A stretch of 64,000 bases of DNA from Adiantum capillus-veneris. Its lineage: Eukaryota; Streptophyta; Polypodiopsida; Polypodiales; Pteridaceae. The notes beneath the pieces were generated by a model. The model searched no databases. It saw nothing but the letters and a program-made list of their open reading frames with translations, and was not told the origin of the DNA. Below, piece by piece: positions 43,422-54,949 of the stretch. Location: assembly GCA_014529385.2 (NCBI GenBank), contig CM043947.1:118771273-118835272 (forward strand), written 5' to 3'. The position numbers were made by a program, and so were the translations under genes. Within the stretch, counting starts at the first letter, position 1. Each line of letters begins with the position of its first letter.

Positions 43422-44359
43422 TGTTTGCAGGTCGCCGCGACGGAAGTCCATAGCATAGCTCTCAAGCATCAACATAAAATTATCGATACAGGGGAAGCGA
43501 CTCGGATGAGGCATGGAAACTCACTAGGATGTCAACCCTAATGAAGTGAACTCGAAGAGATACAACTACTAACTCTACAATCAAATCAATGGCACTAAAG
43601 CCAAGTAATCTGCCTATGTCCTTCTGCACAGCTCTACAGTCATCACGCCCGTTCACCATGCAAATCATATTGGAATCGCATGAAACTTGAAGGGAAGCTA
43701 CAGGGGACTATCAGGAACATATCCTATCACTGTCACACCATTCTGGAGAGGTACAAAGATTGCGATCGTTCGTCCCACAATACGCGAAAACAGTAAACGG
43801 ATGATTCTAAAGGGTCGTTTTTGGATCCTTAAAGTCTATCCTAGGGTCAAAACAACATAAAATACGCATATAAACACTCAAAAAAGCGATTTAAGGCCTA
43901 AACGGATGCGTTTGAAACCTTCACCGAATCTTGAATGCTTACACTTGAATGAAAGAGCAGAGTAAGAGGAACACAATACAAGAAACAAAACTGAATTTGG
44001 ATTATCGTAGCCACAGAAGTGATGATTACAAGTTTGAGAAAAGAGGCAGCTCTCTGTATGTAACGCAATAGTCACTTATCTTCAAAAAATAATCCCCCTT
44101 TCCCACTAACCGTAGTGTATTATATACCTAGGGCTTTCTAAAGTGGCCGGCGGCCAACTTCTCATGGACCTTTACATACATCATTGGAAAAATTACATCT
44201 TTGACTAAGACTTGACATAGACGACTGTCATTAGGCTTTTATAGGGTTTGATGTATTAAACATCGGAAAAATAATGTGACCATATCAAAACTTTGGCCGG
44301 CTGACCCAACGGGCGCCTTGACTGGGTTGGAACTTGTATGTTGTTATTACATCCAAACA
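43422..44359 (-). repeat. 3' LTR of element 3
   Basis: 938 bp, TGTTTGCAGG...TCCAAACA, with perfectly inverted six-base tips (TGTTTG/CAAACA). It contains one GATTGCGATCG motif (about 43760) related to the leader array. Confidence 0.93.
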
Positions 44360-44375
44360 CTCCCCCCTTCCCATC
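44360..44375 (-). other. Polypurine tract of element 3
   Basis: The minus strand reads GATGGGAAGGGGGGAG directly before the LTR. Confidence 0.88.
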
Positions 44376-45716
44376 TCGTGTCGTCCCTTGACACGACCAT
44401 TAGTAATCTGGTCTTCTTGTTGATGAGACTCCCCTCTTCCTTGATTGAGTTATATCTAGCATGTTTTGCTTGTTCAAATGGGGTGCCCATTTTCCTTTGA
44501 TTGATGAACATGTGTTCTTTGTGATTTGGATGTTGTGGACGAGGCATTTGTGCATGTTGTTGCACATCCTGCTTTACCTTTCCATTTGTGCAGTTGGTCG
44601 ATGATACCTACTTCTTTGGATACTTTGCCTCTTGGTGCAGTTGACTTTGTATTGGAGCTCGTATCTCAAAATGTTTGAGACTTTGACATGTGTGCACTGG
44701 CATCTCCAATTTGATTTTATTTTCCACTTTGTCAATAGAGCTTTGTTGGTATCTTTGAATATAAGAGCTGCTCTTGTCGAAGCGTAGTTGAGAACAATGT
44801 GGCCCCACTTTATCTCTTCGAAGATCGTGTAACAAATTCTATATTGGTTTCATTTGATGGAAGGAATATATACAATAGAATAGTGATGGGTGTTTCTAAA
44901 TTAGGGTCTAGAACCTGAATGACCAAAGGGAAAAACCCAGTGGGAAAAAATGCCTTTGGTATACGCTCTTATTGGGGTTGAAAACTTGGAAGTTGAGTAC
45001 ATGTTCATGCAAGGTAAGTGCTTGGGAGAAATAAAGTAAGAGTGCGTAATGCAAGTGCCAATTATGGGACACTCTATATGCACACAAGAGTTCTTTCAAG
45101 AAAATCATGCGGTGTGAAAAATGAGTTGTTGGGTGCTTCAAGGAACAAATGTAGCACATGTGATATCCAAGGACATCTCAATAGCTTCCACATTTCCAAG
45201 AAGGGTTTTTGATGTTGAATCTTCTCCACTCATTACTCACTATGCATAGTGCGTGAGTGTCTTTTGGACTCTCTTCTTCACTTTACCAAACTTAAAATAC
45301 ATAGACTTGGACTCTTATGCTCACCTATACTAGTATGAGCGACATGACATAAATATGCTCAACTCCTCCACCTTGAGCAGTACCTAGAATAGCTAAGAAT
45401 CTTAGACCACAGAGAATATTACTTAAAGCTTTGGGACTAATGCCTTTCTCATTTAGTGGCTCAGCTGCCCGACTCTTGACTTTTATGCCATGTATTTTTA
45501 ATGGCGACTTGGACTTACCTGTTCATAGCCTGAAACCCAATGCCATAAGTTCTTGAGATTAAGGCCTCTATCATTGCTTTGGTCTTTGGATGCCACCATT
45601 TTGTCGAGTAGGTTGGCACATTTTGGCTCCTCTTGACTTGCTTCTTGTATGTTGATACTTCTTTGTAAAACAAGTCCTTCAGCTCTGATAGGGCTTGATG
45701 TAGTGAGAAGCAATTT
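44376..45716 (-). other. 3' untranslated region of element 3, no gene
   Basis: About 1.3 kb with no supported coding region on either strand, comparable in length to the 3' region of element 4. Confidence 0.55.
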
Positions 45717-46753
45717 TCAAGATGTGTGGGTTCTCTGTGATTGAGTTTCCACTAGCAATTTTGGAACCCATCTTGTTTTTGGTCCTTGTGTGACCGTCTT
45801 TGGGATTTTATCTTCTTCTATAATTTGATGGACACTAGGCTTTGGTATCCAAACCTGATGATTTCCGTTGTAAAAGCCTTGCTTTTGTAATTGATGACAA
45901 GGTATCCATCTGTAGATTGCAGCAGCCTTGGTTGTAATTGGCTTTTGGTTGTCATTGCTTGCTTTGGGGTAGAATCTTGTGCTGCTTGATTTCTCTTCGT
46001 TGTTCCTGATTGAGCTACAATTTTTGGTAACCATATTGGAGTGTTACCTTCATAAACTCCGTGTGCTTCAAGTAGCTTCACTGGAATCATCCGTTGATTC
46101 ACCTGTTTGTGTTGAGTATCTTCGTTGAAGTCTGATTTCGGTACCCAAACTTTTCGCGTTGCCCACTTGGAAGGTCTTTTTGTTTGCCTTTTGTTGGTGT
46201 TCTTTCGCTTGCCTGAGTATTTTGTATTCCGTTGATAGCACGTCTTGTTCCTTGTAGAACTCGTTGGTTGAGGTGGGTAGGTCCATGCTGTTACTTTAGG
46301 CTTTTTGGCCCAAACATTAATGTTTCCTTGGAAGTAGCCTTGAGTAGTGATTGACTCATTTGATGCTATCCATCCTGTCACCTTTTGTTGTTGTGGTTGA
46401 ACCTGTGTTTCATGTATCCAAACTGGGTCTTTGACTTGGATGTGCTCTTTGGATACCAACACTTGCTTGACATTCTTCGGCTTCTTCTAGATGTTTTTTT
46501 GTGATGGAAACTTTGGTTGGTAGACTTTTTGCTTTGGTTTCCATTGCATTGTTGATGGTGTGGCTCTTGATGTAGAGGCTTCGTGGGAAATTTGATGGAA
46601 GCTCGTTGAAGGTAAAGTCGTCTGGCGAGGTTGATATACTTCAATGTTTACCTTTGCTTTACCTTTTTCCGCGATGGTTGGCGATTTCTTCTCTGCATGG
46701 ATTTGAGAAGATTCATGGAGTCTTACCGTTGTTGTTGAAGCTTTTGATTGTTG
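45717..46753 (-). pseudogene. W-x-P-K repeat region of element 3
   Basis: It continues in the same frame as gag and the protease-like ORF, after TGA (46754-46756) and TAG (near 46490). Repeat units are GWIASNESITTQGYFQGN...VWAKK, KVWVPK, RMIPVKLLEAHGVYEGN...IWLPK, RWIPCHQLQKQGFYNGN...VWIPK and RWVPK; the last units lie in a shifted frame (46034-45717). The unit is R-W-[IV]-P-x(5)-[EQ]-x-x-G-x-Y-x-G-N-x(3)-W-[VIL]-P-K. It is homologous to 39473-40268 of element 4. No known fold is recognised. Confidence 0.7.
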
Positions 46754-47521
46754 TCAAAAAAAGATGTTCCTCCAGCTTTTTGTTAGGACCAAACTCTCTT
46801 TGATATGATGGGAGTTGATTATGTGGAAAGTATCTTTATACTCCCCAGTACTCAATCTGAGTACAGCTTCTGCCACTCCAAAGCTAGGAATCGACCTTTT
46901 TGAACTTGTGTAAACTGTTTCTTCTAGCTCATTGATTGGTGGCTTTCCATTCATGATCCACGTTCCATAAGTCATAAGATTCTTTGTTGCTTCTGGATCT
47001 ATTGCGGCCGAACATGTAACCTTGAGCTCTGTTTGTCCGCATAAATTGAATTTGATCATTGTAGGAGATAGTCCATCTTCTTCCTTGTCCCTGTTCTTCT
47101 TTTGATCTTGCGTTTGTTCAATATTTGCCGTTGAACTTGGAAGCTTTTCTTCTTCATCTACTTTCATGTGCACTTTTTCTGGAGTCTGCTTCTTTGAAAC
47201 AGCTTTTGTTGTTTCTTCAAGTATGTCAATAATGACATATTCTTGTGGTTGCTCTGCTTCCTTTGTTTTCAATTTTGCCTCATGCTCCAGTATGTAGCTA
47301 TCTGTCTCACTTTTTCTGCTTTCACACTCACAAACTTCATTAGCTTCCTTCAACACCCTTATTGTAAATAAGGGAGTTATACCATAGCCTTCCTCATCAT
47401 AGAATTTAGTCAGGGTCGCCTCATTCACACATACATCAAGAGTCGCCAGTATTTGATCCCATCCAAAGGGTTCAAATAACTCCTCTAGAAATGGTTTCGG
47501 TATGTAAGCTTCATAGGCCAT
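46754..47521 (-). CDS. Degenerate retropepsin-like ORF of element 3
   Basis: 255 residues starting with ATG directly after, and in frame with, the gag stop (TAA-ATG). The first 150 residues are a charged linker. From about 155 the protein aligns with the post-integrase domain of element 4: AAIDPEATKNLMTYGTW against ALLDTGAKYNLLSYGVW, then GKPPINE against GKPPLSE. The catalytic T-G has become P-E, so proteolysis is unlikely; a binding or structural role is possible. Single-stop readthrough could yield a gag fusion. Confidence 0.75.
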   Translation of the reverse strand: MAYEAYIPKPFLEELFEPFGWDQILATLDVCVNEATLTKFYDEEGYGITPLFTIRVLKEANEVCECESRKSETDSYILEHEAKLKTKEAEQPQEYVIIDILEETTKAVSKKQTPEKVHMKVDEEEKLPSSTANIEQTQDQKKNRDKEEDGLSPTMIKFNLCGQTELKVTCSAAIDPEATKNLMTYGTWIMNGKPPINELEETVYTSSKRSIPSFGVAEAVLRLSTGEYKDTFHIINSHHIKESLVLTKSWRNIFF

Positions 47522-50500
47522 TTATCTTTCTAGGATGCAATCCTCCTTCACTGAGCTTCCACACTTCGAAGCACCACACATCCAAAGTTCTTGTTTGGTT
47601 TGTAGCCACACAAGTATCTCTTTCCCATTGACTATAGTAGAGTCAATTTCTTCTAAAGGAGTTCTATTCACATCTCTATAGCTATGGTCTTTTATGCTTA
47701 TTTTTGTGGTGATATTTTTATGTCTCAAGTAGATATAGTCATAGCCCCAATCTTGAACCATCTTAAGTTGATGCATACTCTTTGTATCCATCATCTTAGA
47801 TATGGCTTTCCTCTGAGATGGCACCACTCTAGTCTCTGAGTCTGCCTCATGTTCTCCTATGTATGAGGGTAAGGTCTTCAAGGACTCTGGTTTGCTTTCA
47901 TTTGAAACTTCCATCCCTACATCTCCCTTTAGAGATTGAATGTATCCTTGATAGACTTCATGCCCTGTATCGACCTCAGTTATGGGTGCAGATTGGAAAT
48001 TCACACTTCCATCTTTTGCACTTCTAATTGCTTCCCACAATTCATTTGGCCATGGTTCATCTATCTCTGGGATAGGTGCCATAAATTGTGATCTTGACCT
48101 TGCATCATTAGTGGTGTTGGCCACTACTTGATCATCTAGTTGAATTTCTAGGTTGTTGGTTTCTTGTGTTGCAGTCTTTGCTTGCACATCCTTTTGTGAT
48201 TCTAGCTCAATGTTTCTTTGAGTTAATGTTTCAACAATCTTTGCCTTAGGCATTTCAAATCCAACACTTTTTGGTTTTGTTTCTGGAGGTGGAATTGGTG
48301 CTTCAGGCTCCATCATTGCCTGTGCAGTTTTTACCAATTCCTTACACATTTTCAACCTCTCAGTCTCTACCTCAGCATGAGGATATTTCATCCCTCGTTG
48401 CTCTATGGTTTGGTTGGGTTTCAATCTAGCCTCATATGCTTCCAGTGCAGCATCTAAAGGCTTTAGGACTTTGTCTACCAACACAGATCCTCTGGAAGAC
48501 GCCTTCCTTGGTTTCTTATCGCTCACCACCGTTTTGTTTTCACGTTCTTGTTTTAACTGCTCCTTTGTCTCTTGTAATTCTGTTTGTAGTGCAGTTTGAT
48601 TTGTAATTGTTTTTGCTTTAATTCTATCTCTTTTGGCTTTCCAAGATTTTCTCCCAATCCTCACTGACACACTAGTTGTTTCCCCTTGTTTGGGTTGTTG
48701 ATCTTTCTTCTCATTAGCTTGGTCCTCATCATTTTCTTTTGCTTGGGCTCTAGTCACTACCTTCACAGGAATTTTGGGTTCTGCCTCTGATCCATTTGGA
48801 GAAGGTAACACTCCCACAACATTCATTGTTGTTTTCCTTTGTTTGTTTGGGTGTTTTGGAAAATTTGGAACAACATGTGTAATGGCACACTCCAAACAAT
48901 ATCCAATTATCTTTACACGAGAACAATTCTTGGCCCAATGATTACCTCCACACTTGTAGCATGGTCCATCTTGTTGAGTCACTGGTGGCACAATTGATGG
49001 TTGTTCTTGCTTAGCTATAATGGCCTCTGGTCTATGCTCTTGATTGGCTATGAATATCAGAGTGTCCTCATTCAATGAATAGAGTTTTCTCATAGGTTCT
49101 TGCCCTAGCCTAGGTTGTGATACCTCAGCTCTTTGTAAAGCCCTTGATACAACCCTATTTTGAAATAATGGATGATTTGGTAATGGCATTTGTTTTTCTA
49201 TTTGATGTCCAAATAGTATCCCCCTCGTGTAGGTTTGATTATAGTAGCACTCACTCATCTCATGATTGGTCCATTTTTTCTCAATGGCACACCATTTTAT
49301 TCGTTGTGCTACTTGCGCCGCTAGCTCATCTAGGTTGGTCATTAATTGAGACATAACCACTTGCCTTGTGTTGGTTTCACTAGATGCTAAAGGAGCATTA
49401 TCCATAGTGATCTTTGTATCACCAATTTCCTCGCCATAGGCTTTACAATTGTCAACTATGTATAACGCTTCTCTCTTGACTTGTTCAAAGGAAGTACATC
49501 CTCTTAAGTGCAAATATTTCTTGAGAGTTTCATTTTTCAAACCCTCTATGAAGAGACTTGATAATCTTTCATCCTGTGGTAACTCGCATTCCGGACATCT
49601 CTCTATATATTGTTTGAAGCGTAGCGATGCTTCCTTCACTCTCTCATCTTCTTTTTTCTTGAATGAATAGATTTGGGACACTGTGTTATGCTTGATTCCC
49701 CTTTTAGAGAACTCCACAACAAATTCTTGCAATAGTTGTTCAACGTTTGAGAATGCATTTTTGTCCAACGGTTGGAACCAATTCAATGATATCCCTTCCA
49801 AGGTTAAGCCAAATCCCTCATACTGTGTATGAAAATAAAATACTTGTTCGGCTCTTAACACTTGTTTGAACAAAGATGCATGTACGTATGGATCCCTTAA
49901 TCCAATATACTTCTTCTTGACACATTTGGCCAATTGATATGGTCTCATCGGTTCTGGTTCAACCATGTATCTTAACGTGTTGGGGTCTCTCACAAAGACA
50001 TCCCTCGTTCCTTCTTCTCGTCTTGGAGAAAATCTTGGTGGAATCCCCTTTAAGACATGTTTTGGAAATGTTGATGGATTTGTAAGTCTAATTGGTGGTC
50101 TCTTGGTTCCACTCAATGAGGTATGATCTACACTCCCGTGAATAGCTATTTTGGATGTTTGAGGTCCATTTGATCCCATAGTTTCAATGTTAGCTTCTTG
50201 TAAATTAGTCTCAAAAAACCCTGGTACACTTACACTCGGTTGAAAGTAGTAAGTAGACATTGGAGTACCCATGTATGTATATCTTTCTAGCTCAATTGGG
50301 CTGATAAGTTTGTACTCTCGTCCATACTTATCTACCATTAGAACTTGCACTCCCTGGTCATCTGTGTATGTGAAGGCATAGAGGTTCTTGTAGTCTGTCA
50401 ACTCTTCAATGGTGGAATTTAAACATCTATAGAAGTTTTTTTGATCCCCAATAGGTAAGCTATAAATGCCATCATAAGTGTAATCCGTTAGAACTCTCGT

Positions 50501-50815
50501 GGCTTCATTGCTTTTGATGAACCTCACATTGGGTTTGTTGATTAGAGGATGCTTCTCCTCTAATTCTCCAGCAATTTCCGCTTTTTCTCTTTCAAACTCC
50601 CGCATTTTAGTTGATTGGTTTGGCTTCCAATGAGCTACATGATCACTTGACAAATATCCATGAGCCATGCCTCGAGGTTTGGCTTGATATGATTGATAAG
50701 CCTCATGGTCTTGTCTCAACCCTCTTGTTATAGGTGTTGCAGTATTTCTGGCTGTTTGTGTAGGTGGCATAGCTCTGAGTTGAGTGGGAAACCCTAATGA
50801 TGGATGAGTTGTCAT
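47522..50815 (-). CDS. gag: Gag polyprotein of element 3
   Basis: 1097 residues from ATG 50815 with no internal stop. The capsid domain is around 280-470 (SLNWFQPLDKN, FSKRGIKHNTVSQIYSFKKK, CPECELPQDERLSSLFIEGL). A zinc knuckle CX2CX3HX4C lies near 618 (CYKCGGNHWAKNC), followed by a CLECAITH half knuckle. The C-terminal 400 residues are charged, and the end contains MVQDWGYDYIYL, which resembles MVHDWSKNHVYL at the end of the element 4 protease. This suggests that the deletion which removed RT and integrase left the tail of the first protease attached to gag. The long intact frame implies recent constraint. Confidence 0.9.
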   Translation of the reverse strand: MTTHPSLGFPTQLRAMPPTQTARNTATPITRGLRQDHEAYQSYQAKPRGMAHGYLSSDHVAHWKPNQSTKMREFEREKAEIAGELEEKHPLINKPNVRFIKSNEATRVLTDYTYDGIYSLPIGDQKNFYRCLNSTIEELTDYKNLYAFTYTDDQGVQVLMVDKYGREYKLISPIELERYTYMGTPMSTYYFQPSVSVPGFFETNLQEANIETMGSNGPQTSKIAIHGSVDHTSLSGTKRPPIRLTNPSTFPKHVLKGIPPRFSPRREEGTRDVFVRDPNTLRYMVEPEPMRPYQLAKCVKKKYIGLRDPYVHASLFKQVLRAEQVFYFHTQYEGFGLTLEGISLNWFQPLDKNAFSNVEQLLQEFVVEFSKRGIKHNTVSQIYSFKKKEDERVKEASLRFKQYIERCPECELPQDERLSSLFIEGLKNETLKKYLHLRGCTSFEQVKREALYIVDNCKAYGEEIGDTKITMDNAPLASSETNTRQVVMSQLMTNLDELAAQVAQRIKWCAIEKKWTNHEMSECYYNQTYTRGILFGHQIEKQMPLPNHPLFQNRVVSRALQRAEVSQPRLGQEPMRKLYSLNEDTLIFIANQEHRPEAIIAKQEQPSIVPPVTQQDGPCYKCGGNHWAKNCSRVKIIGYCLECAITHVVPNFPKHPNKQRKTTMNVVGVLPSPNGSEAEPKIPVKVVTRAQAKENDEDQANEKKDQQPKQGETTSVSVRIGRKSWKAKRDRIKAKTITNQTALQTELQETKEQLKQERENKTVVSDKKPRKASSRGSVLVDKVLKPLDAALEAYEARLKPNQTIEQRGMKYPHAEVETERLKMCKELVKTAQAMMEPEAPIPPPETKPKSVGFEMPKAKIVETLTQRNIELESQKDVQAKTATQETNNLEIQLDDQVVANTTNDARSRSQFMAPIPEIDEPWPNELWEAIRSAKDGSVNFQSAPITEVDTGHEVYQGYIQSLKGDVGMEVSNESKPESLKTLPSYIGEHEADSETRVVPSQRKAISKMMDTKSMHQLKMVQDWGYDYIYLRHKNITTKISIKDHSYRDVNRTPLEEIDSTIVNGKEILVWLQTKQELWMCGASKCGSSVKEDCILER

Positions 50816-53594
50816 GTTTAAGCCTCACTCAATAATCTCAAGATGGTCCTTGATAAGAAAACCTTGGCTTAGTGCACACAATCCCTTTTTGCCCCTGGTC
50901 AAGTCTCTAAAAAGTCAGGAATTTGTGACTTTTTTGGTCTCTGGAAATTGGTTCTGGGTACCCTAAAAGTTTGGAATTAGGAAACCTAGAAAAATTCAGC
51001 TCTCTTCCTAGCTATACCTGACTCTATTTGGAGTTAGCTATCAAAAGCTAGAGCACTTTTAGTGAACTGCACTTGAAGCAGCACTCAAAACAGTCTCAGG
51101 ACCAGAACACAAGAACTTTGGCTTGTATCATGGCTTCCAAAGGGTATTTTTCACTCAAACTTGAGATTTGGGATGTACTCAAGTAGATCTACAAACTTAT
51201 GAAGTCAAATACCCTCACTATGTAGAGGTACACCGATCGCGATCGTTGACCCCATGTCACAGTTTTGGAAGAGTTTTGCACAGTAGCTAGCCCTTGATCT
51301 CTTGATACCAAGTGTCTTTGTATTTTTGAATTTGGAGATGTTTTGACCAATGAAAACCCAAATCCCAGGTGGTTTTGTGCTTATTGGTCTGATTGTGTAA
51401 CTGGGACTTTTGACCACTTTCTTTTGCTTGTTTGACCTTGCTCCTTTTCGAAAATATGTTGCACTAGATGTCAGCTACCGACTCATAAATTTTCAATCCA
51501 AAATGTCACAAGGGTACACCGATCGCGATCGTAGTTCCAGCTCCTTTTTGCATGAAATTTTAGGAGTTGATAGACATGGGTATGACTAGTCTATTCCCAA
51601 ACCCACTTTGCATTTGGATCACAAAAACTTGAATTTTCTCAAAATTTTGGTCTGAAGGATTAGTGATCAGTGTTTGCCCTATTTGACAACTGTCTTTTGG
51701 TTTCTTGACCCTGGTTCTTTTGAGAAAGTTGTTTGTCTAGTTATCAGCTACCTACTCACCAAGTCTCAACTCAAATTGTCACTATGGTACATCGATCGCG
51801 ATCGTACTTTGGAGCCCAAATTGGATGAAACTTGTGGATATGGTAGACAATGATTTGTACAGTCTACTCCCCAAATCTTTTTGAATTTGGACAAGAAAAA
51901 GTCAAGTTTTTACCAGATCTTGGTCTGTTGTAGTGGTTTTCTGACTGTCTGCTATTTTTGGCTATTTTGGTCACATTTTTGAATTTTGAAAACTCCTGGT
52001 ATCTTATATAACCTAGGTGTATGTGTGGGTAGATTCTGGTCAAAATTTGGGACTGAGGTACACCGATGGCGATCGTAGTTTGGAGCCCAAATTGGATGAA
52101 ACTTCACCAGCTTGTTCACTAGGCTATTTTAAGACTACCTGCCAGACACTTTTGTATTTGGACTCAAAAAAGTCAAGAATTTACAGTCTCTTGGTCTGAA
52201 GTGCCTGATTTTCCAATTTTATCAGGTTTGATTGATTTTGATGTTTGATTTGGGATTTGAGAGATACCTAGGCTTGTCCTATGTACAGGCTATCCCTCTA
52301 CATGGTTTCTTCCCAGTTTTGATGTGTTTTGGTCTACTGAAAGTCAATTTCTATGCCAGTTTAGTAGTTTTTGACTTGGATCTGTATTCAGTGGTTTTGA
52401 CTAGTTTTTTGTGGTTTTTGACTCTAGGTCCTTTAGACTTTTATGTTTGTATACCCTTGAAGAGTCTACTCATCAAATCTGGTACAAATCTGAGGTCTAG
52501 GTACACCGATTGCGATCGTAATTCTGAGCCCAAATTCAACCAAATTTGGCATGCTTGTAGACACTGATGTTTTAAGGCTATCCCCCAAGTCTTTTTGCAT
52601 TTGGATCACCAAAAGTCAAGATTTTACAGTTTCTGGGTCTGTCAGGCTAGTTTTACCCAAGTGGCCTGATTTCCTTGATTTTTGATGTTTTGGGTGTGGT
52701 TGCTTTAGACAAACTTGTTTAGAATCTTATCAGGAAGGCACATGTCAAATCTTGTACAATTCTGGCACAGAGGTACACCGATTGCGATCGTAGTTCTGAG
52801 CCCAAATTCAACAAATTTGGCATGCTTGTAGACACCGATGTTTTAAGTCTATCCCCCAAGTCTTTTTGCTTTTGGATCACCAAAAGTCAAGATTTTACAG
52901 TTTCTGGGTCTGTCACGCTAGTTTTACCCAAGTGGCCTGATTTCCTTGATTTTTGATGTTTTTGGGTGTGGTTGCTTTAGACAAAATTGTTTAGAATCTT
53001 ATCAGGAAGGCACATGTCAAATCTTGTACAATTCTAGCACAGAGGTACACCGATCGCGATCGTAGTACCAGAGCCAAATCCGATGAAATTTTATTGGCTC
53101 TCTCTGACAAGTATTTCCCAGTGTTTGGTGCTACTACTTTGTGATTTGAATCAATTTCAGCTCTGTTTGGTCAGATTTTCTAATTTCAGAGTCTTATGGC
53201 CCTTTTGCAAAAGTTATGGTTTTCTGGTGTTTTTGACTCTATCTTTTGCCCCAAATCTAACTGGAATGTGATTTACTTATCCTGCTCCTAAGCACAGAAA
53301 TGAAAGAACATAAGAAAATGAATCAAACAAAACAAACAGGATTAAAGAAGGATGATGGATCAGTACTCAATTAATAAAAAGAAATTTGAAGAGATAAAAT
53401 GCTTAAAGCAACCTCACTCACTACTCCCTATATCTCTCAAGAGTAGATCTAGCCATTCCACCGACCCTAGACTCCACTAAGCACTAAACCCCTGTCTAGA
53501 TGCTTCACTGAAATGTAATAGGAATGGAAATTATCTTTTGGAACAATAAGAAAATTCTGAATACGAACTCGGTCACTCATCACCTAAGATTCAT
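50816..53594 (-). other. 2.8-kb 5' leader of element 3
   Basis: No gene. It is made of degenerate ~272-bp units, best seen at 52500-53060, where two neighbouring units are nearly identical over more than 200 bp. Each unit carries one CGATCGCGATCG-type palindrome. Confidence 0.7.
51234..53062. repeat. Seven CGATCGCGATCG palindromes, mostly ~272 bp apart
   Basis: Positions are 51234, 51520, 51793, 52064 (CGATGGCGATCG), 52507 and 52779 (CGATTGCGATCG) and 53051. Spacings are 286, 273, 271, 443, 272 and 272 bp. All lie in the context GGTACAC(C/T)-motif-TAG-like. The 12-base core is better conserved than most DNA between copies in the left part of the array. Related half sites occur in both LTRs (about 43760 and 53949). 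Confidence 0.92.
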
Positions 53595-53612
53595 TCCCCG
53601 ACAGCGGCACCA
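53595..53612 (-). other. Primer-binding site of element 3 (tRNA-Asp-like)
   Basis: The minus strand reads TGGTGCCGCTGTCGGGGA just inside the LTR, close to that of element 4 and to the usual Asp-type site. Confidence 0.7.
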
Positions 53613-53613
53613 A

Positions 53614-54550
53614 TGTTTGCGGGTCGCCGCAGCGGACGTCCATAGCATAGCTCTCAAGCATCAACATAAAATTATCGATACAAGGGAAGCGACTCGGATG
53701 AAGCATGGAAACTCACTAGGATGTCAAACCTAATGAAGTGAACTCGAAGAGATGCAACTACTAACTCTACAAGAAAATCAATCGCACTAAAGCCAAGTAA
53801 TCTGCTTATGTCCTTCTACACAGCTCTATAGTCATCATGCCCGTTCACCATGCAAATCATATCGGAATCGCACAAAACTTGAAGGGAAGCTACAGGGGAC
53901 TATCAGGAACATATCCTATCATTGTCATAGCATTCTGGAGAGGTACAAAGATCACGATCGTTCGTCCCAGAGTACGCAAAAACAGTAAACGGATGATCCC
54001 AAAGGGTCGTTTTTGGATCCTTAAAGCCTCTCCTAGGGTCAAAACAACATAAAATACACATATAAACACTCAAAACAGCGATTTAAGGCCTAAACGGATG
54101 CGTTTGAAACCTTCACCGAATCTTGAATGCTTACACTTGAATGAGAGAGCAGAGTAAGAGGAACACAATGCAAGAAACAAAACTGAATTTGGATTACCGT
54201 AGCCACAGAAGCAATGATTACAAGTTTGAGCAAAGAGGCAGCTCTCTGTGCGTAACGCAATAGTCACTTATCTTCAAAAAATAATCCCCTTTCCCACTAA
54301 CCTTAGTGTATTATATACCTAGGGCTTTCTAAAGTGGTCGGCGGCCAACTTCTCATGGACCTTTACATACATCATTGGAAAAATTACATCTTTGACTTAG
54401 ACTTGACATAGACGACTATCATTAGGCTTTTACAAGGTTTGATGTATTAAACATCGGGAAAATAATGTGACCACATCAAAACCTTGTCCGGCTGACCCAA
54501 CAGGCGCCTTGACTGGGTGGGCACTTGTATGTTGTTATCACCTCCAAACA
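53614..54550 (-). repeat. 5' LTR of element 3
   Basis: 937 bp partner of 43422-44359, with the same tips, followed by the target duplication AAGAT. Confidence 0.93.
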
Positions 54551-54580
54551 AAGATAGAGGCATTTTCTACTTGTTCTACG

Positions 54581-54584
<4 letters not shown>

Positions 54585-54616
<32 letters not shown>
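54585..54616. repeat. (TG)16 microsatellite
   Basis: An uninterrupted TG run in the flank of element 3; the rest of 54556-54950 shows nothing recognisable. Confidence 0.95.
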
Positions 54617-54617
<1 letters not shown>

Positions 54618-54949
54618 TTGGGGTTGAGTGTGTAAGGAAGACTGGGAGAGATTTGGGAATTGAGTTGAGTGTGAGAGGATATGAGTATGTGTTTTTTGGC
54701 TGAACTTTTGATCACCTTGGTAGGACCTTCACATTGGCTTGGTTGGCATATGTTGTGATCCCAAGCCTTATTGTCCCCAACTCTCTACATGCATCTTGCT
54801 GGGTTGGCAGGAGCTTGTAATCCCCAAGAGTTGTGTCTTGACTCGAGTGAAGAAGGAAAAATGTGGGTGAGTTTCCTATACCACTTGGGTGTGTGAGTAT
54901 CTATTCCAAGCTGTAAGCAAGCTATGCTATAGAGGTGAAATGTTTTTAG

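Larger units (their letters stand above)
43422..54550 (-). mobile_element. Non-autonomous Ty3-type element: gag plus extra 3' module (element 3)
   Basis: 11.1 kb, LTR to LTR, target duplication AAGAT (43417-43421 and 54551-54555), read on the minus strand. It has an Asp-like primer site and a clean polypurine tract but no RT, RNase H or integrase. Instead a 1097-residue gag is followed directly by a protease-like ORF and a W-x-P-K repeat region, both homologous to the post-integrase module of element 4. The 2.8-kb leader carries a palindrome array. By eye the LTRs are about 95% alike. It probably depended on enzymes of an element 4-like partner. Confidence 0.93.

Noticed and set aside
51234-53062. 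Regularly spaced repeats as a CRISPR array
   Set aside because: Repeat cores are 12 bp, spacing is about 272 bp with similar spacers, there are no cas genes, and the context is a plant retroelement leader.
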